DNA from: Mycobacterium sp. 1554424.7
GTDB lineage: Bacteria > Actinomycetota > Actinomycetes > Mycobacteriales > Mycobacteriaceae
DNA: 64,000 bases
Direction: 5' to 3'
Assembly (NCBI RefSeq): GCF_001665295.1
Contig: NZ_LZSE01000005.1
Span: forward strand, 1 to 64,000
The number at the start of each line of letters is the position of its first letter. The first letter of the stretch is position 1. Below, piece after piece: positions 8,882 through 19,990 of this stretch. The notes beneath the pieces were generated by a model, which worked only from the letters and a program-made list of their open reading frames with translations, searched no databases and was not told where the DNA came from. A program made the position numbers and the translations under genes.

Positions 8882-10450
8882 ATGAGCCCCGAGCCGTGGT
8901 GGTCGAACGCGGTCTTCTACCAGGTCTATCCCCGGTCGTTCGCGGACAGCGACGGCGATGGCGTCGGCGATCTGGACGGGTTGACGTCCCGCCTGGATTA
9001 CCTGACGCAGCTGGGCATCGACGCGATATGGCTGAGCCCCGTCACCGTCTCGCCGATGGCCGACCACGGCTACGACGTCGCCGATCCGCGTGACATCGAC
9101 CCGCTGTTCGGCGGGATGCCCGCGATCGACCGGTTGATAGCGGCCGCGCACGAGCGCGGCATCAAGATCACCATGGACGTGGTGCCCAACCACACCAGTT
9201 CGGCGCACCCATGGTTTCAGGCGGCGCTGGCCGCCGGCCCGGGCAGCGACGCGCGGGCGCGCTACTGGTTTCGCGACGGCAAGGGGCCCGACGGGGCGCT
9301 GCCGCCGAACAACTGGACGTCGGTGTTCGGCGGGTCGGCATGGACGCGGGTGGTGGAGCCCGACGGCAATCCCGGCCAGTACTACTTGCACCTCTTCGAC
9401 ACCGAGCAGCCCGACCTGAACTGGGAGAATCCCGAGGTCTTCGACGACTTCGCGAAGTCCCTGCGCTTCTGGCTGGACCGCGGGGTCGACGGCTTTCGCA
9501 TCGATGTGGCGCATGGGATGGCCAAGCCGCCGGGCCTGCCCGACGCGAAGGAAAGCGTCAAGGTGTTGAGCCACACCGACGACGACCCGCGCTTCAACAA
9601 CCCCAGCGTGCATGAGATCCACCGCGGGATCCGCAAGGTCGTCGACGACTACCCCGACGCCGTGACCATCGGCGAGGTGTGGGTGATGGACAACCTCCTT
9701 TGGGCCGAGTATCTGCGGCCCGACGAACTGCATCTCGGCTTCAATTTCCGGCTGACCAAGATCGACTTCGACGCGGCCCAGATCCGCGACGCGATCGAGA
9801 ATTCGCTGAAGGCCATCGCGATTTACGACGCCGTCCCGACCTGGACGCTGTCCAACCACGACGTGGACCGCGAGGTCACCCGCTACGGAGGCGGCGAGAT
9901 CGGGCTGCGCCGGGCGCGTGCGATGGCGATGGTGATGCTCGCCCTGCCGGGCACGGTGTTCATCTACAACGGTGAGGAGCTGGGCCTGCCCGACGTCCTG
10001 GACCTGCCCGAGGAGGTGCTCCAGGACCCGACGTGGGAACGCTCCGGGCACACCATACGCGGCCGCGACAAGTGCCGGGTCCCGATCCCGTGGTCGGGTG
10101 ATGCTCCCCCGTTCGGCTTCTCGACGTCCGCGGACACCTGGCTGCCGATGCCGGCGGACTGGGCCGCGCTGACGGTCGAGAAGCAGCGCGACGATCCCGA
10201 CTCGACGCTGTCCTTCTACCGGCGCGCCCTGCAATTACGCAGGGAACGTGGCGAATTCGACGGCGGCGAGCTCGAATGGCTGGCCGCCGACGACGAATTG
10301 CTGATCTTCGAGCGCCACGGCGGCGCCCTGGTGTGCGCGCTGAACGCCGGCACGCTCCCGATGGCCTTGCCACCGGGAGAGGTGATCCTGCCCAGCGCGC
10401 CGTTGGTCGACGGCAAGCTGCCGCCGGACGCGGCGGCCTGGCTGGTCTGA
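8882..10450 (+). CDS. aglA: Alpha-glucosidase, GH13 family
   Basis: Cytosolic retaining glycosidase acting on alpha-1,4 or related glucosides. The (beta/alpha)8 barrel motifs are all present: DVVPNHTS (region I), GFRIDVAHG with the nucleophile Asp (region II), TIGEVWV with the acid/base Glu (region III) and LSNHDV with the third Asp (region IV). Length is 522 residues. The ATG at 8882 follows CGGAGCAGC, a fair ribosome site. It is tightly linked to glbO, as in M. tuberculosis Rv2470-Rv2471. Maltase, isomaltase or trehalose-related specificity cannot be settled by eye. Confidence 0.9.
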   Translation: MSPEPWWSNAVFYQVYPRSFADSDGDGVGDLDGLTSRLDYLTQLGIDAIWLSPVTVSPMADHGYDVADPRDIDPLFGGMPAIDRLIAAAHERGIKITMDVVPNHTSSAHPWFQAALAAGPGSDARARYWFRDGKGPDGALPPNNWTSVFGGSAWTRVVEPDGNPGQYYLHLFDTEQPDLNWENPEVFDDFAKSLRFWLDRGVDGFRIDVAHGMAKPPGLPDAKESVKVLSHTDDDPRFNNPSVHEIHRGIRKVVDDYPDAVTIGEVWVMDNLLWAEYLRPDELHLGFNFRLTKIDFDAAQIRDAIENSLKAIAIYDAVPTWTLSNHDVDREVTRYGGGEIGLRRARAMAMVMLALPGTVFIYNGEELGLPDVLDLPEEVLQDPTWERSGHTIRGRDKCRVPIPWSGDAPPFGFSTSADTWLPMPADWAALTVEKQRDDPDSTLSFYRRALQLRRERGEFDGGELEWLAADDELLIFERHGGALVCALNAGTLPMALPPGEVILPSAPLVDGKLPPDAAAWLV

Positions 10451-10598
10451 GGCACCAAGGACCCGGTTCGGACGGCGCAGCCGCTCGGCGCAGCGCTCCG
10501 CCACGTGAGCGGGGCCGGCGGGCGTCACCTTTCGCACGTACAAAACGTCAGAGGTCGCGTAAGGGCAACATGATCAATGATTGACGAAGGAGTCCGAT

Positions 10599-10895
10599 AT
10601 GCCCACGTTGATCGTGCGATATGAAGTTGGGCCTCAGGGCGTCGATGACATCGTTAACGCGGTTGAAGCCGCATTCGCGGCGGTGAACGAGCGACAGCCC
10701 AACGGCATTCGGTGGACCTACTGGCAAGGACCCGGCGACACCGAGTTCGGTGCAATCCTTGAGCTGGCTGACGGGGTGGAGAATCCGCTACCGGGCATCG
10801 CCGCGGCGCGCGGTGTTCAGGAAGCGGTCGCTAAAGGCATTGTTGGCGAACCGCCGGCGCCTAAGCCTGTCACCGTCATCGGATCGTACGGCTAG
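10599..10895 (+). CDS. Small alpha/beta-barrel (ABM-like) protein
   Basis: A 98-residue protein starting at ATG 10599 with AAGGAG at 10587-10592. It reads MPTLIVRYEV, then an alpha-helix (VDDIVNAVEAAFAAV), then WTYWQGPGDTEFGAILEL. This beta-alpha-beta pattern is typical of dimeric alpha-beta barrel/antibiotic biosynthesis monooxygenase-like proteins. No catalytic motif is evident and no membrane segment is seen. It stands alone, convergent with the next gene. Classification is an inference from predicted secondary structure. Confidence 0.7.
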   Translation: MPTLIVRYEVGPQGVDDIVNAVEAAFAAVNERQPNGIRWTYWQGPGDTEFGAILELADGVENPLPGIAAARGVQEAVAKGIVGEPPAPKPVTVIGSYG

Positions 10896-10938
10896 GCCTG
10901 ACCATTCGGCTGTCGGATGTGTAAACCGCAACGGCCGT

Positions 10939-11625
10939 TCAGGCCAGCAGCAGTGCCGCGTGCGCGCGGCGCCGGTACACCGAGCCGAACTTCGCGTCTA
11001 CGCGCAGCCAGTTCGGCAGGATCCGGACGCGGACCATCTCGTCGGCGCCGATGGCGTCGGGCGAGGGGGGCAGGAAACCCATTGCGGTCAAGGCGAATAC
11101 GCACCGCATGGGAAGCCCGACACTCACATTGTCCCCTTCAGAGGCCGAACTGACGCGAATGACCTCCTGGTCGAGCAGTGACACCGGCGGACCGTGAGAA
11201 CTGCCGTGCTCCTTGGCGAGTTGTGCACCGCGCTGCGCCAGGTCCAGCATCACCCGGGCGGGTACGTCGTCGAGGTGGGTGAAACCGGATTCCGGTGGCA
11301 GCGCCCCCCGCCACGCCGAGTCCATCGCGAAGCCCGGATCGACGTAGCCCGAGGCGTCCACCGCCGATAGGCCGCGCGCCAGCCCGTCCGCCGCGACCGA
11401 CAGATCGTCGGGCCGCACCCGGCCGACCACCACCCGGCTGGCCAGCACGTCGAAACCCGTTGCGAACCAAGCGGTCAGCAACCCGGCGGAGCGGGCCCGC
11501 AGCCGGATGACCGCGGCCTCGTCGAGGCGCATCGCGTGATCGACGAACGTGGCGAGGTCCACGCGGTGGGCGGCGTCACGCAACCACACCCCGCGCTCGG
11601 CTCCCCCGTTTATTCCCTGAGCCAC
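10939..11625 (-). CDS. Conserved hypothetical protein (Rv2474c-type)
   Basis: A 228-residue soluble protein with no motif I recognise. A GTG start at 11625 ([17 protein letters not shown]) overlaps the stop of the upstream thioesterase by 16 bp, with GGGAG 13-14 bases ahead; GTG at the VWLRDAAHRV segment is an alternative. The C-terminal half contains SGFTHLDDVPARVMLDLAQ and a hydrophobic segment MRCVFALTAMGFLPPSPDA. It is the last gene of a leftward string gdh, thioesterase, this gene, joined by overlaps, as in Rv2476c to Rv2474c. A role linked to its operon partners is possible but unproven. Confidence 0.8.
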   Translation of the reverse strand: MAQGINGGAERGVWLRDAAHRVDLATFVDHAMRLDEAAVIRLRARSAGLLTAWFATGFDVLASRVVVGRVRPDDLSVAADGLARGLSAVDASGYVDPGFAMDSAWRGALPPESGFTHLDDVPARVMLDLAQRGAQLAKEHGSSHGPPVSLLDQEVIRVSSASEGDNVSVGLPMRCVFALTAMGFLPPSPDAIGADEMVRVRILPNWLRVDAKFGSVYRRRAHAALLLA

Positions 11626-12026
11626 CGCTGCAGATACTCCCGATGCTGCGGCGTGAGCCTGAACAGCCGCTGCTCCTCGATGTGCACGGCGGCCAGCTGC
11701 GTCTCGGCGATGACCGCCGGCTTGGAAGCCGGATCGGCGTTGACCGGGCGCACCTCGTAGCCGAGCGTGAAGTCGACCGTCCGGTGTTGTTTGGTCCAGA
11801 TCGTCACCTGCAGAGGCGAATCCGCCAGGCGCAGCTGGCTCTTGTAGGTGACTCGCACGTCGGCGATCAGCAACCCGACGGTCGTGACGTCGGCGGCGAA
11901 GGGTTCCTTGAGGAACTGCACGCGCGCCTCTTCGAGAATGGTGACCATGGTGGCGTGGTTGATGTGCTGGTACATGTCGATGTCCGACCAACGCACGAGC
12001 ACCGGTGCGACGAAGCCAACGCTCAA
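11610..12026 (-). CDS. Hotdog-fold acyl-CoA thioesterase (4HBT family)
   Basis: A 138-residue single hotdog domain. The segment [24 protein letters not shown] has the 4-hydroxybenzoyl-CoA thioesterase pattern with the catalytic Asp (SDID) and the following HINH. Hydrolysis of an acyl-CoA thioester is the expected reaction; substrate length is not predictable here. It begins with TTG at 12024-12026, which overlaps the gdh stop in TTGA. This argues for translational coupling to gdh. The next gene overlaps its end by 16 bp. Corresponds to Rv2475c by order. Confidence 0.88.
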   Translation of the reverse strand: MSVGFVAPVLVRWSDIDMYQHINHATMVTILEEARVQFLKEPFAADVTTVGLLIADVRVTYKSQLRLADSPLQVTIWTKQHRTVDFTLGYEVRPVNADPASKPAVIAETQLAAVHIEEQRLFRLTPQHREYLQRWLRE

Positions 12027-15000
12027 CTCGAGGATCCCCTGCCGCTGGTACGGGTCATGCGGCGGATCTGCCGCGCGGCCACCGACAACGTCGCGAGATC
12101 CTTTGCCCCGCTTTCCTGGATCTCGCTCAGGGTGCGACGGGCCCGCTCAACCCGCGACGCGCTGATGTGTTCCCACTCGGCGATCTTCTCTTCGCCGCTT
12201 TCGTCGGGCTCACCGACCGCGAGCACATCGAAGCACAGCGATCGCAGCGACGCGTAGATGTCGTCACGAATCGCCAAGCGCGCCAACGACTGCCAGCGGT
12301 CGTGCCTAGGCAGCTCCGAAACCGCGGTCAACAGGCTGTCGGTGCCCAGCCGGTCCATCAGGGCGAAATAGGTGTCCGCCACTTCGGCGGTGTCCATCTC
12401 GGTGATGTCGGCGACGTCGATGATGTCGAGCAGGCTGTAGCGATACAGGCCCGCCGCGACCCGGTAGGCGAGGTCTTTCGGCGCCCCCTGCGACGCGAAT
12501 TCGGCGGCCTCCTTTTCCACGATGGCCTTGTCGTCACCGCGCAGCCACTCCGACATGCGCGGCGTCAACGCTTTGACCTTGGCGGCAAACCGGTTGATCT
12601 CGGCGCCGACGGCCAGCGGCTGCGGGCGGTAGTTGAGCAGCCAGCGTCCGGCTCGGTCGATCAGCCGCCGGGTGTCCAGCGTCAGCCGGTCCGACAGCGC
12701 GACGGGCATGTTCGCCGCTCGGATCCGCCGCCAGATATGACTCACCCCGAAGATGGCGTCGGTGGCGACGTACGTGCGCACCGCGTCGATCGGCCCGACG
12801 CCGACGTCCTCCGTGATTCGGAACGCGTAGCTGATGCCCGCGGCGTCGACCAGGTCGTTGATCAGCATGGTGGTGACGATCTCCCGGCGCAGCTGGTGGG
12901 TGCGGATCTCCGGGGTGAATCGCTCGCGCAGCGGTGTCGGAAAGTACTGCGGCAGGCGGGATGCGAAGACGTCCTGCTCGGGCAGTTCGGTGGTCAGCAT
13001 CTCCTCTTTGAGCGCCAGCTTGACGTGGGCCATGAGCGTGCACAGCTCGGGAGAGGTGAGCCCGATGCCGACGTCGATGCGCCGGTGAATCTCCTTCTCC
13101 GACGGCAGGGCCTCGAGCTCACGGTTGATGCCGCGTTCTTCGAGGTATTTGATTTGCATCGCGTGCACCGGCAGCAGGCTGGCCGCGTTGGCGCGGCTGG
13201 TGCCGATCAGGTCGTTCTGGTCCTCGTTGTCCAGGAGCACCAGCCGCGCGACCTCGTCGGTCATCGACTCCAGCAGCTCCTTGCGCTCCTCGGCCTTGAC
13301 CTTGCCCGCGGTGACCAGCGAGTCGATCAGAATCTTGATGTTGACCTCGTGGTCGGAACAGTCCACGCCGGCGGAGTTGTCCATCGCGTCGGTGTTGATG
13401 CGCCCGCCCGACAGATCGAACTCGACGCGGCCCAGCGCGGTCACCCCCAGATTGCCGCCCTCGCCAATGACCTTGGCGCGCACCTGGTTTGCGTTCACCC
13501 GCACCGTGTCGTTGGCGCGGTCGCCGACGTCGGCGTCGGACTCGGATTCTGCCTTGATGTAGGTACCGATGCCGCCGTTGAACAACAGGTCGACGGGGGC
13601 CTGCAGGATCGCCTTGATCAGGTTGGGCGGGGACATCTCGGTGACGTCGTCGTCGGCGTCGATGCCGAGCGCCTCGCGGACCTGCGGGCTGATCGGGACG
13701 GCCTTCTGGTCGCGGCTGTACACCCCGCCGCCCTCGCTGATCAGCGATTTGTCGTAGTCGTCCCAGCTGGACCGCGGCAGGTCGAACATCCGGCGCCGTT
13801 CCCGCCAGGAGGCCGCCGCGTCGGGGTCCGGGTCCAAGAAGATGTGCCGGTGGTCGAAGGCGGCGAGCAGCCTGATGTGCTGGCTCAGCAGCATGCCGTT
13901 GCCGAACACGTCGCCGCTCATGTCGCCGACGCCGACGACGGTGAAGTCCTCGGTCTGGGTGTCGACGCCCATCTCGCGGAAGTGGCGTTTGACCGCCTCC
14001 CAGGCGCCCTTGGCGGTGATGCCCATGGCCTTGTGGTCGTAGCCCACCGACCCGCCGGACGCGAACGCGTCGCCCAGCCAGAACCCGTAGGACTTCGCGA
14101 CGTCGTTGGCGATGTCGGAGAACGTGGCGGTGCCCTTGTCGGCGGCCACCACCAGGTACGCGTCGTCGCCGTCGCGCCGGATCACCTGGGGCGGCGGGCT
14201 GACCTTTTTCGTTGCGTGGTCGACGTTGTCGGTGATGTCGAGCAGCCCGGAAATGAACAGCTGATAGCAGGCGACGCCCTCGGCGCGGCTGGCGTCGCGG
14301 TCGGCGGCGGCCTCACCGGACGGCAGCGGCGGCCGCTTGACGACGAACCCGCCCTTGGCCCCGACGGGCACGATGACGGCGTTCTTCACCGCCTGCGCCT
14401 TGACCAAACCCAGGATCTCGGTGCGGAAGTCGTCGCGGCGATCGGACCAGCGCAGGCCCCCGCGCGCCACCGGGCCGAACCGCAGGTGCACGCCCTCCAC
14501 GCGCGGCGAGTACACGAAGATCTCGTATTTGGGCCGCGGCAGCGGAAGTTCGTCGATCAGCTGCGCATCGAGCTTGAGCGCCAACACATTGCGGGCGCGG
14601 GCGGAACCCTCGCGGGTCACGAAGTAGTTGGTCCGCAGCGTGGCCTGCACCAGCGACGCGAACGCGCGCAGGATGCGGTCGGTGTCCAGGCCCACCACCG
14701 CGTCGATGTCCGCGGCGACCGCGGCGGCGGCCGCCTGCGCGTCGCGACTGGTCTGCGACCCCGTGGAAATAGAAGCCCCCGGGTCGAAGAGCGCCTCGAA
14801 CAGGGTGACTAGCGACCGCACGGTGGAGGGATGCTCGCTGAGCACCGATTCGATGTGGGACTGGCTGTACGGAAAGCCGGCCTGCCGCAGGTATTTCGCA
14901 TAGGCGCGCAGCAGCACGACCTGCTGCCAGGTCAGCCGCGCGCGCATCACCAACTCGTTGAACCGGTCGATCTCGACGCGTCCCTGCCAGATGGCGGTGA

Positions 15001-16876
15001 CCGCGTCGGCGAATCGCTCGGCGGTTGACTCCCGTTCGGCCGCCGTCGTCGCCAGCGGGATCGTCGGGTGCGGCTGGATCTTGAACTGGTAGATCCATAC
15101 GACCAGCCCGTCTTCCCGGGCGACGCTGAACGGCCGCTCCTCGAGCACGACGACACCCATGCTCTGCAGCATCGGCAGCAGCTGGCTCAACGACGCGGTG
15201 TGCCCACCAACGAACCAAGTCAGCTGGGCGGCCGCGTCCTCACCGCGCTCGGAGAACACCAGCTTGACCGAATCATCCGACAGCTCTTTGATGATCGCGA
15301 TGTGCTCGAGGGCGTCGTCGGGCGTCACGGCCTGCTTGTAGACCTCGGAGAACGCGGCGGCGTAGTGCTCGGCGTCCGCGTGCGAGACCGGCCCGTCGGA
15401 GACGTCGGCCGCCACGGCGATCAGGCGGTCCCCCCAGGTTCGCGCTGCTTCGCTCAGCAACCCCTGGATGCGGATCCGGTTGGCTTCCGAAACGTCCACG
15501 GCTGCGGTGTTTTCGGGTAGGCGGACCATGAAATGCATGAGCGCCCAAGGCGATTCGCTGACCCGGGCGGTGAATTCCAGTCGCGTCCCGCCGAATTCGC
15601 CGACCAGGATGTCCTCGATCTGCAGGCGCACCGCTGTGGTGTAGCGATCGCGGGGCACATAGACCAGGCACGAGACGAAGTACTGGAGGCGATCGGCGCG
15701 CAGGAACAACAACGCGCGCCGCTGCGACCCGAGGTCCACCACCGCTTTGGCCATCGTCAGGAGCCGTTCGGCGCTGAGCGTGAACAGCTCCGAGCGCGGG
15801 ACGGTCTGGATGACGTCGAGCAGCAGCTGGCCCGGGTGGATGGGGTCGCCGTCGGCCATCGCGAGCGCCTCGCGGACCCGGCTCGAGACCGTCGGGATCT
15901 CCAGGACGTCGGCGTTCATGGCGGCGACCGTGAAGAGGCCGACGAACCGGTGCTCGAAGACTTCCCGGTCAGCGCCGTATTCGCGAACCGCGATCGCGTA
16001 CGGGTAGGCGCCGTAGCGCAGATAGCTGCCGACCACGGACTGCGCCAGGACCAGCAGATGCTCCTCGTCGGTCAACCGCGGGCGCGACCCGGTGCGGGTG
16101 CGCAGGACCCCGAGGCCGGTCGCGCCGTCGCCGGAAACCACGTTGTCGTGCACCCGGGCGCGTTGATAACCCAGCAGCAGGAAGTTTCCGTTGCCCAGCC
16201 AGCGCAGCAGCTGGGCGACATCCTCGCGGTCCGGCGCCGAGAATCGGTCGTCGGCGTTGGTTTGGACGGCCTCGGCTAGCTCGCTCAAGGTGGTGATCAT
16301 GGTCGCCGCGTCGGTCGCGACCTGCTCGACGTCGCTCAGCACCTTGGGCAGCAGGCGGTCGACCTCGGCCAGGACCTTGCTGTCGACAGACGGCGACAGC
16401 GGAACGTAGATCCAGGCCTCGCCGTCGAATTGTGACGCGTTCGGCGCTTTCGGTTCGACGCTGATCAGGTCGCCCGCCGCGTCGCGGTGCACATCGAAGA
16501 CCGGGGTCATGATGCCGGCGTAGGCGACGCCGAGCCGGTGCAGCAGCACGGTGACGGAGTCCAGCAGCATGCTGCCGTGATCGGTGACGACCTGCAGCGC
16601 GGGTCCGAATCCCTCGGGATCGTCGGCCGGGTGGACGCAGACGCAGCTTCCGCGTTCGGGGCGGCACTCGGCGAGGCGATAGTGGGCGCGCAGCATCGCG
16701 GGGGTCACCAGGGCTGCGGGGTCGACGGGACCCGGTTCCGCAGCTCCCGGTTCATCGCCGCGGGGACCGCGATAACTCTCGATGTAGGCGTTCGCGATCC
16801 AGTCGGGAATGTCCTCGCTCGTGGTGAACGTGGTCCACGGCTTGAGATCCTGCCTAGCACCGGGATCGATCGTCAT
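12023..16876 (-). CDS. gdh: NAD-dependent glutamate dehydrogenase, large (180-kDa class)
   Basis: Oxidative deamination of glutamate to 2-oxoglutarate with NAD+, linking amino acid catabolism to the TCA cycle. At 1617 residues it is the large type, with a long N-terminal regulatory region (ACT-like, about residues 1-700) and a catalytic core in the second half. The core shows [19 protein letters not shown] (substrate Lys), and the nucleotide-binding stretch around [16 protein letters not shown]. The ATG at 16876 ([11 protein letters not shown]) is preferred because GGGAG lies eight bases upstream. In mycobacteria the enzyme is controlled by the GarA/PknG system, which is not in this window. 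Confidence 0.95.
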   Translation of the reverse strand: MTIDPGARQDLKPWTTFTTSEDIPDWIANAYIESYRGPRGDEPGAAEPGPVDPAALVTPAMLRAHYRLAECRPERGSCVCVHPADDPEGFGPALQVVTDHGSMLLDSVTVLLHRLGVAYAGIMTPVFDVHRDAAGDLISVEPKAPNASQFDGEAWIYVPLSPSVDSKVLAEVDRLLPKVLSDVEQVATDAATMITTLSELAEAVQTNADDRFSAPDREDVAQLLRWLGNGNFLLLGYQRARVHDNVVSGDGATGLGVLRTRTGSRPRLTDEEHLLVLAQSVVGSYLRYGAYPYAIAVREYGADREVFEHRFVGLFTVAAMNADVLEIPTVSSRVREALAMADGDPIHPGQLLLDVIQTVPRSELFTLSAERLLTMAKAVVDLGSQRRALLFLRADRLQYFVSCLVYVPRDRYTTAVRLQIEDILVGEFGGTRLEFTARVSESPWALMHFMVRLPENTAAVDVSEANRIRIQGLLSEAARTWGDRLIAVAADVSDGPVSHADAEHYAAAFSEVYKQAVTPDDALEHIAIIKELSDDSVKLVFSERGEDAAAQLTWFVGGHTASLSQLLPMLQSMGVVVLEERPFSVAREDGLVVWIYQFKIQPHPTIPLATTAAERESTAERFADAVTAIWQGRVEIDRFNELVMRARLTWQQVVLLRAYAKYLRQAGFPYSQSHIESVLSEHPSTVRSLVTLFEALFDPGASISTGSQTSRDAQAAAAAVAADIDAVVGLDTDRILRAFASLVQATLRTNYFVTREGSARARNVLALKLDAQLIDELPLPRPKYEIFVYSPRVEGVHLRFGPVARGGLRWSDRRDDFRTEILGLVKAQAVKNAVIVPVGAKGGFVVKRPPLPSGEAAADRDASRAEGVACYQLFISGLLDITDNVDHATKKVSPPPQVIRRDGDDAYLVVAADKGTATFSDIANDVAKSYGFWLGDAFASGGSVGYDHKAMGITAKGAWEAVKRHFREMGVDTQTEDFTVVGVGDMSGDVFGNGMLLSQHIRLLAAFDHRHIFLDPDPDAAASWRERRRMFDLPRSSWDDYDKSLISEGGGVYSRDQKAVPISPQVREALGIDADDDVTEMSPPNLIKAILQAPVDLLFNGGIGTYIKAESESDADVGDRANDTVRVNANQVRAKVIGEGGNLGVTALGRVEFDLSGGRINTDAMDNSAGVDCSDHEVNIKILIDSLVTAGKVKAEERKELLESMTDEVARLVLLDNEDQNDLIGTSRANAASLLPVHAMQIKYLEERGINRELEALPSEKEIHRRIDVGIGLTSPELCTLMAHVKLALKEEMLTTELPEQDVFASRLPQYFPTPLRERFTPEIRTHQLRREIVTTMLINDLVDAAGISYAFRITEDVGVGPIDAVRTYVATDAIFGVSHIWRRIRAANMPVALSDRLTLDTRRLIDRAGRWLLNYRPQPLAVGAEINRFAAKVKALTPRMSEWLRGDDKAIVEKEAAEFASQGAPKDLAYRVAAGLYRYSLLDIIDVADITEMDTAEVADTYFALMDRLGTDSLLTAVSELPRHDRWQSLARLAIRDDIYASLRSLCFDVLAVGEPDESGEEKIAEWEHISASRVERARRTLSEIQESGAKDLATLSVAARQIRRMTRTSGRGSSS

Positions 16877-16954
16877 GCCGATTGCTCCCAACTCGCGACG
16901 CCATTGTCTCGACCTCGCCGGCCCTCCCCCGCAGAGTCGCCGGCAGCCCTGACA

Positions 16955-18631
<1,677 letters not shown>

Positions 18632-18711
18632 GCCGCGGTTTTGCCTTTCTGGTCTTTGAGAGAGATCTCGCGGACCATCCTAGGCATCGCGCCGTGGCTC
18701 CGATCCCGCAG

Positions 18712-19191
18712 CTAAGCCGACAGCGGCAGCGGCCCTGTTTCGGCGGACTCGACGCCGTCGCCGGCGTCGGCGTCCTCACCAGCGCCGTCGGCCGCGTCCG
18801 TCGCGGGCGCGGCGGGCTCGGTAGCCGGACCGGTGTAGCCCGGCTTCTCGATGCGCACGATCGCTCGCGACACGTCCGGCCCGACCGACGTCGCACGCAT
18901 CTCGAGCGATGAGCGGCGGTTGCCGTCGCGGTCCTCGTACTCGCTGGTGTACACGTGGCCCACCACGATGACCGGCGCACCCTTGCCCAACGCGGCACCC
19001 ACGCCGGTGACCAGCTTGCCCCAGCAATTGACGTTGATGAACAGCGAGTTGCCGGGCTCCCAGCCGCCGTCGGCCGTGCGCCGCCGGGAGTTGCTGGCCA
19101 CGCGGAACTTGATGACCTCCTGGGTGCCGACCTGGCGACGTTCGGGGTTGTTGACGATGTGGCCTACGACCGTAAGCGGTGTTTCAAACAT
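18712..19191 (-). CDS. Single-stranded DNA-binding protein paralogue (SsbB-type)
   Basis: A 159-residue OB-fold protein beginning MFETPLTVVGHIVNNPERR at ATG 19191, with AGAAGGG about ten bases upstream. The OB core continues through FRVASNSRRR, NCWGKL and VGHVYTSEYEDRDGNRRSS. The C-terminal 45 residues are Ala/Asp/Glu-rich but end in TGPLPLSA, without the acidic DDDIPF-type tip that canonical SSB uses to recruit partners. This marks it as the second mycobacterial SSB (Rv2478c-like), not the replicative one. A role in recombination, competence-like processes or stress is possible. Confidence 0.88.
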   Translation of the reverse strand: MFETPLTVVGHIVNNPERRQVGTQEVIKFRVASNSRRRTADGGWEPGNSLFINVNCWGKLVTGVGAALGKGAPVIVVGHVYTSEYEDRDGNRRSSLEMRATSVGPDVSRAIVRIEKPGYTGPATEPAAPATDAADGAGEDADAGDGVESAETGPLPLSA

Positions 19192-19378
19192 GGGCTGATC
19201 CCTTCTCGGTTGCATTTCTCTGTAGTGACCATTGACCCCGGCACTACCGACGGGCCCGGGGCAATACGGGCTCCGCCCGCGGCGCCTGTGGAAGAACTCG
19301 CGGCTGTGGATCAATGCGCTAGGCGGTTCTGAGACGCGCAAGCTGGGATCATCGCGTGCGGACGTCGGCCGAGCCGAC

Positions 19379-19398
19379 TGGTACCATATCTTGTACCA
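19379..19398 (+). promoter_or_regulatory. YefM/YoeB operator with paired GTAC cores
   Basis: TGGTAC (19379-19384) and GTACCA (19393-19398) form an inverted repeat. Each arm contains a GTAC core, and the cores are 12 bp apart. It lies 18 bp before the antitoxin GTG. Known YefM operators have two palindromes with a TGTACA core, so autoregulation by the complex is the natural reading. Confidence 0.75.
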
Positions 19399-19415
19399 CT
19401 AGCAAGGAGGCCCGC

Positions 19416-19661
19416 GTGGCGATCACGGCGAGCGAGGCACGTAAGAACCTTTTCCCGCTTATCGAGAAGGTCAACGCCGACCGGACGCCGGTCGAGATCA
19501 CGTCGAAGGCTGGTCGCGCGGTGCTGATGTCCGCCGAGGACTGGGAGGCGTGGCAGGAAACGGCGTACCTGTTTCAGTCACCGGCGAACGCCCGCCGGCT
19601 TCTCGACGCCGCTGACGCCCTGGACCGGGGCCACGGAATCCGGGCTGAACTCGCCGAGTGA
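19416..19661 (+). CDS. yefM: Phd/YefM-family antitoxin (RelJ-like)
   Basis: An 81-residue antitoxin starting at GTG 19416 behind AAGGAGG. The N-terminus VAITASEARKNLFPLIEKVN is the conserved YefM DNA-binding dimer region, followed by TPVEITSKAGRAVLMSAEDWEAW. The C-terminal tail (RRLLDAADALDRGHGIRAELAE) is the part that wraps the toxin. Its TGA overlaps the toxin GTG in GTGA. Similar to RelJ (Rv3357) of M. tuberculosis, which sits elsewhere in that genome. The pair is rightward among leftward genes, suggesting an inserted cassette. Confidence 0.9.
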   Translation: MAITASEARKNLFPLIEKVNADRTPVEITSKAGRAVLMSAEDWEAWQETAYLFQSPANARRLLDAADALDRGHGIRAELAE

Positions 19662-19915
19662 ACATCGTCTTCTCGCCTCAGGCGTGGGAGGACTACCAGC
19701 ATTGGCAAACCGCCGACCGTGCGGTGCTCAAGCGGATCAACAAGCTCATCGCGGACGCCTGCCGGTCGCCGCAAGAAGGCATCGGTAAGCCGGAACCGTT
19801 GAAATACGGGCTCGCTGGCGCTTGGTCTCGGCGGATTACCTTGGAGCACCGACTCGTCTACCGCGTCGTCGGCGATGACCTTCAGATCCTCCAGGCCCGG
19901 TATCACTACAGCTAG
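19658..19915 (+). CDS. yoeB: YoeB-family mRNA interferase toxin (RelK-like)
   Basis: An 85-residue RelE-superfamily toxin that would cut mRNA on the ribosome. It reads MNIVFSPQAWEDYQHWQ, then GIGKPEPLKYGLAGAWSRRITLEHRLVY, and ends QARYHYS, which is the YoeB signature with the C-terminal HY catalytic residues. It begins with GTG in a four-base overlap with the antitoxin stop. The expected catalytic Glu, Arg and His are in place, so the toxin looks intact. The length equals that recalled for RelK (Rv3358). Confidence 0.92.
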   Translation: MNIVFSPQAWEDYQHWQTADRAVLKRINKLIADACRSPQEGIGKPEPLKYGLAGAWSRRITLEHRLVYRVVGDDLQILQARYHYS

Positions 19916-19990
19916 TCGGGTGCGGCACCTGCGTCGCGGCCCGCGAACCTAACCGCACTGCGAAAATTCGCCCAGGATTTCGCAGTGGCG

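Noticed and set aside
12005-14812. Open frame of 935 codons antisense to gdh
   Set aside because: Shadow of the glutamate dehydrogenase frame; low-complexity His/Val/Asp-rich translation and no ribosome site.
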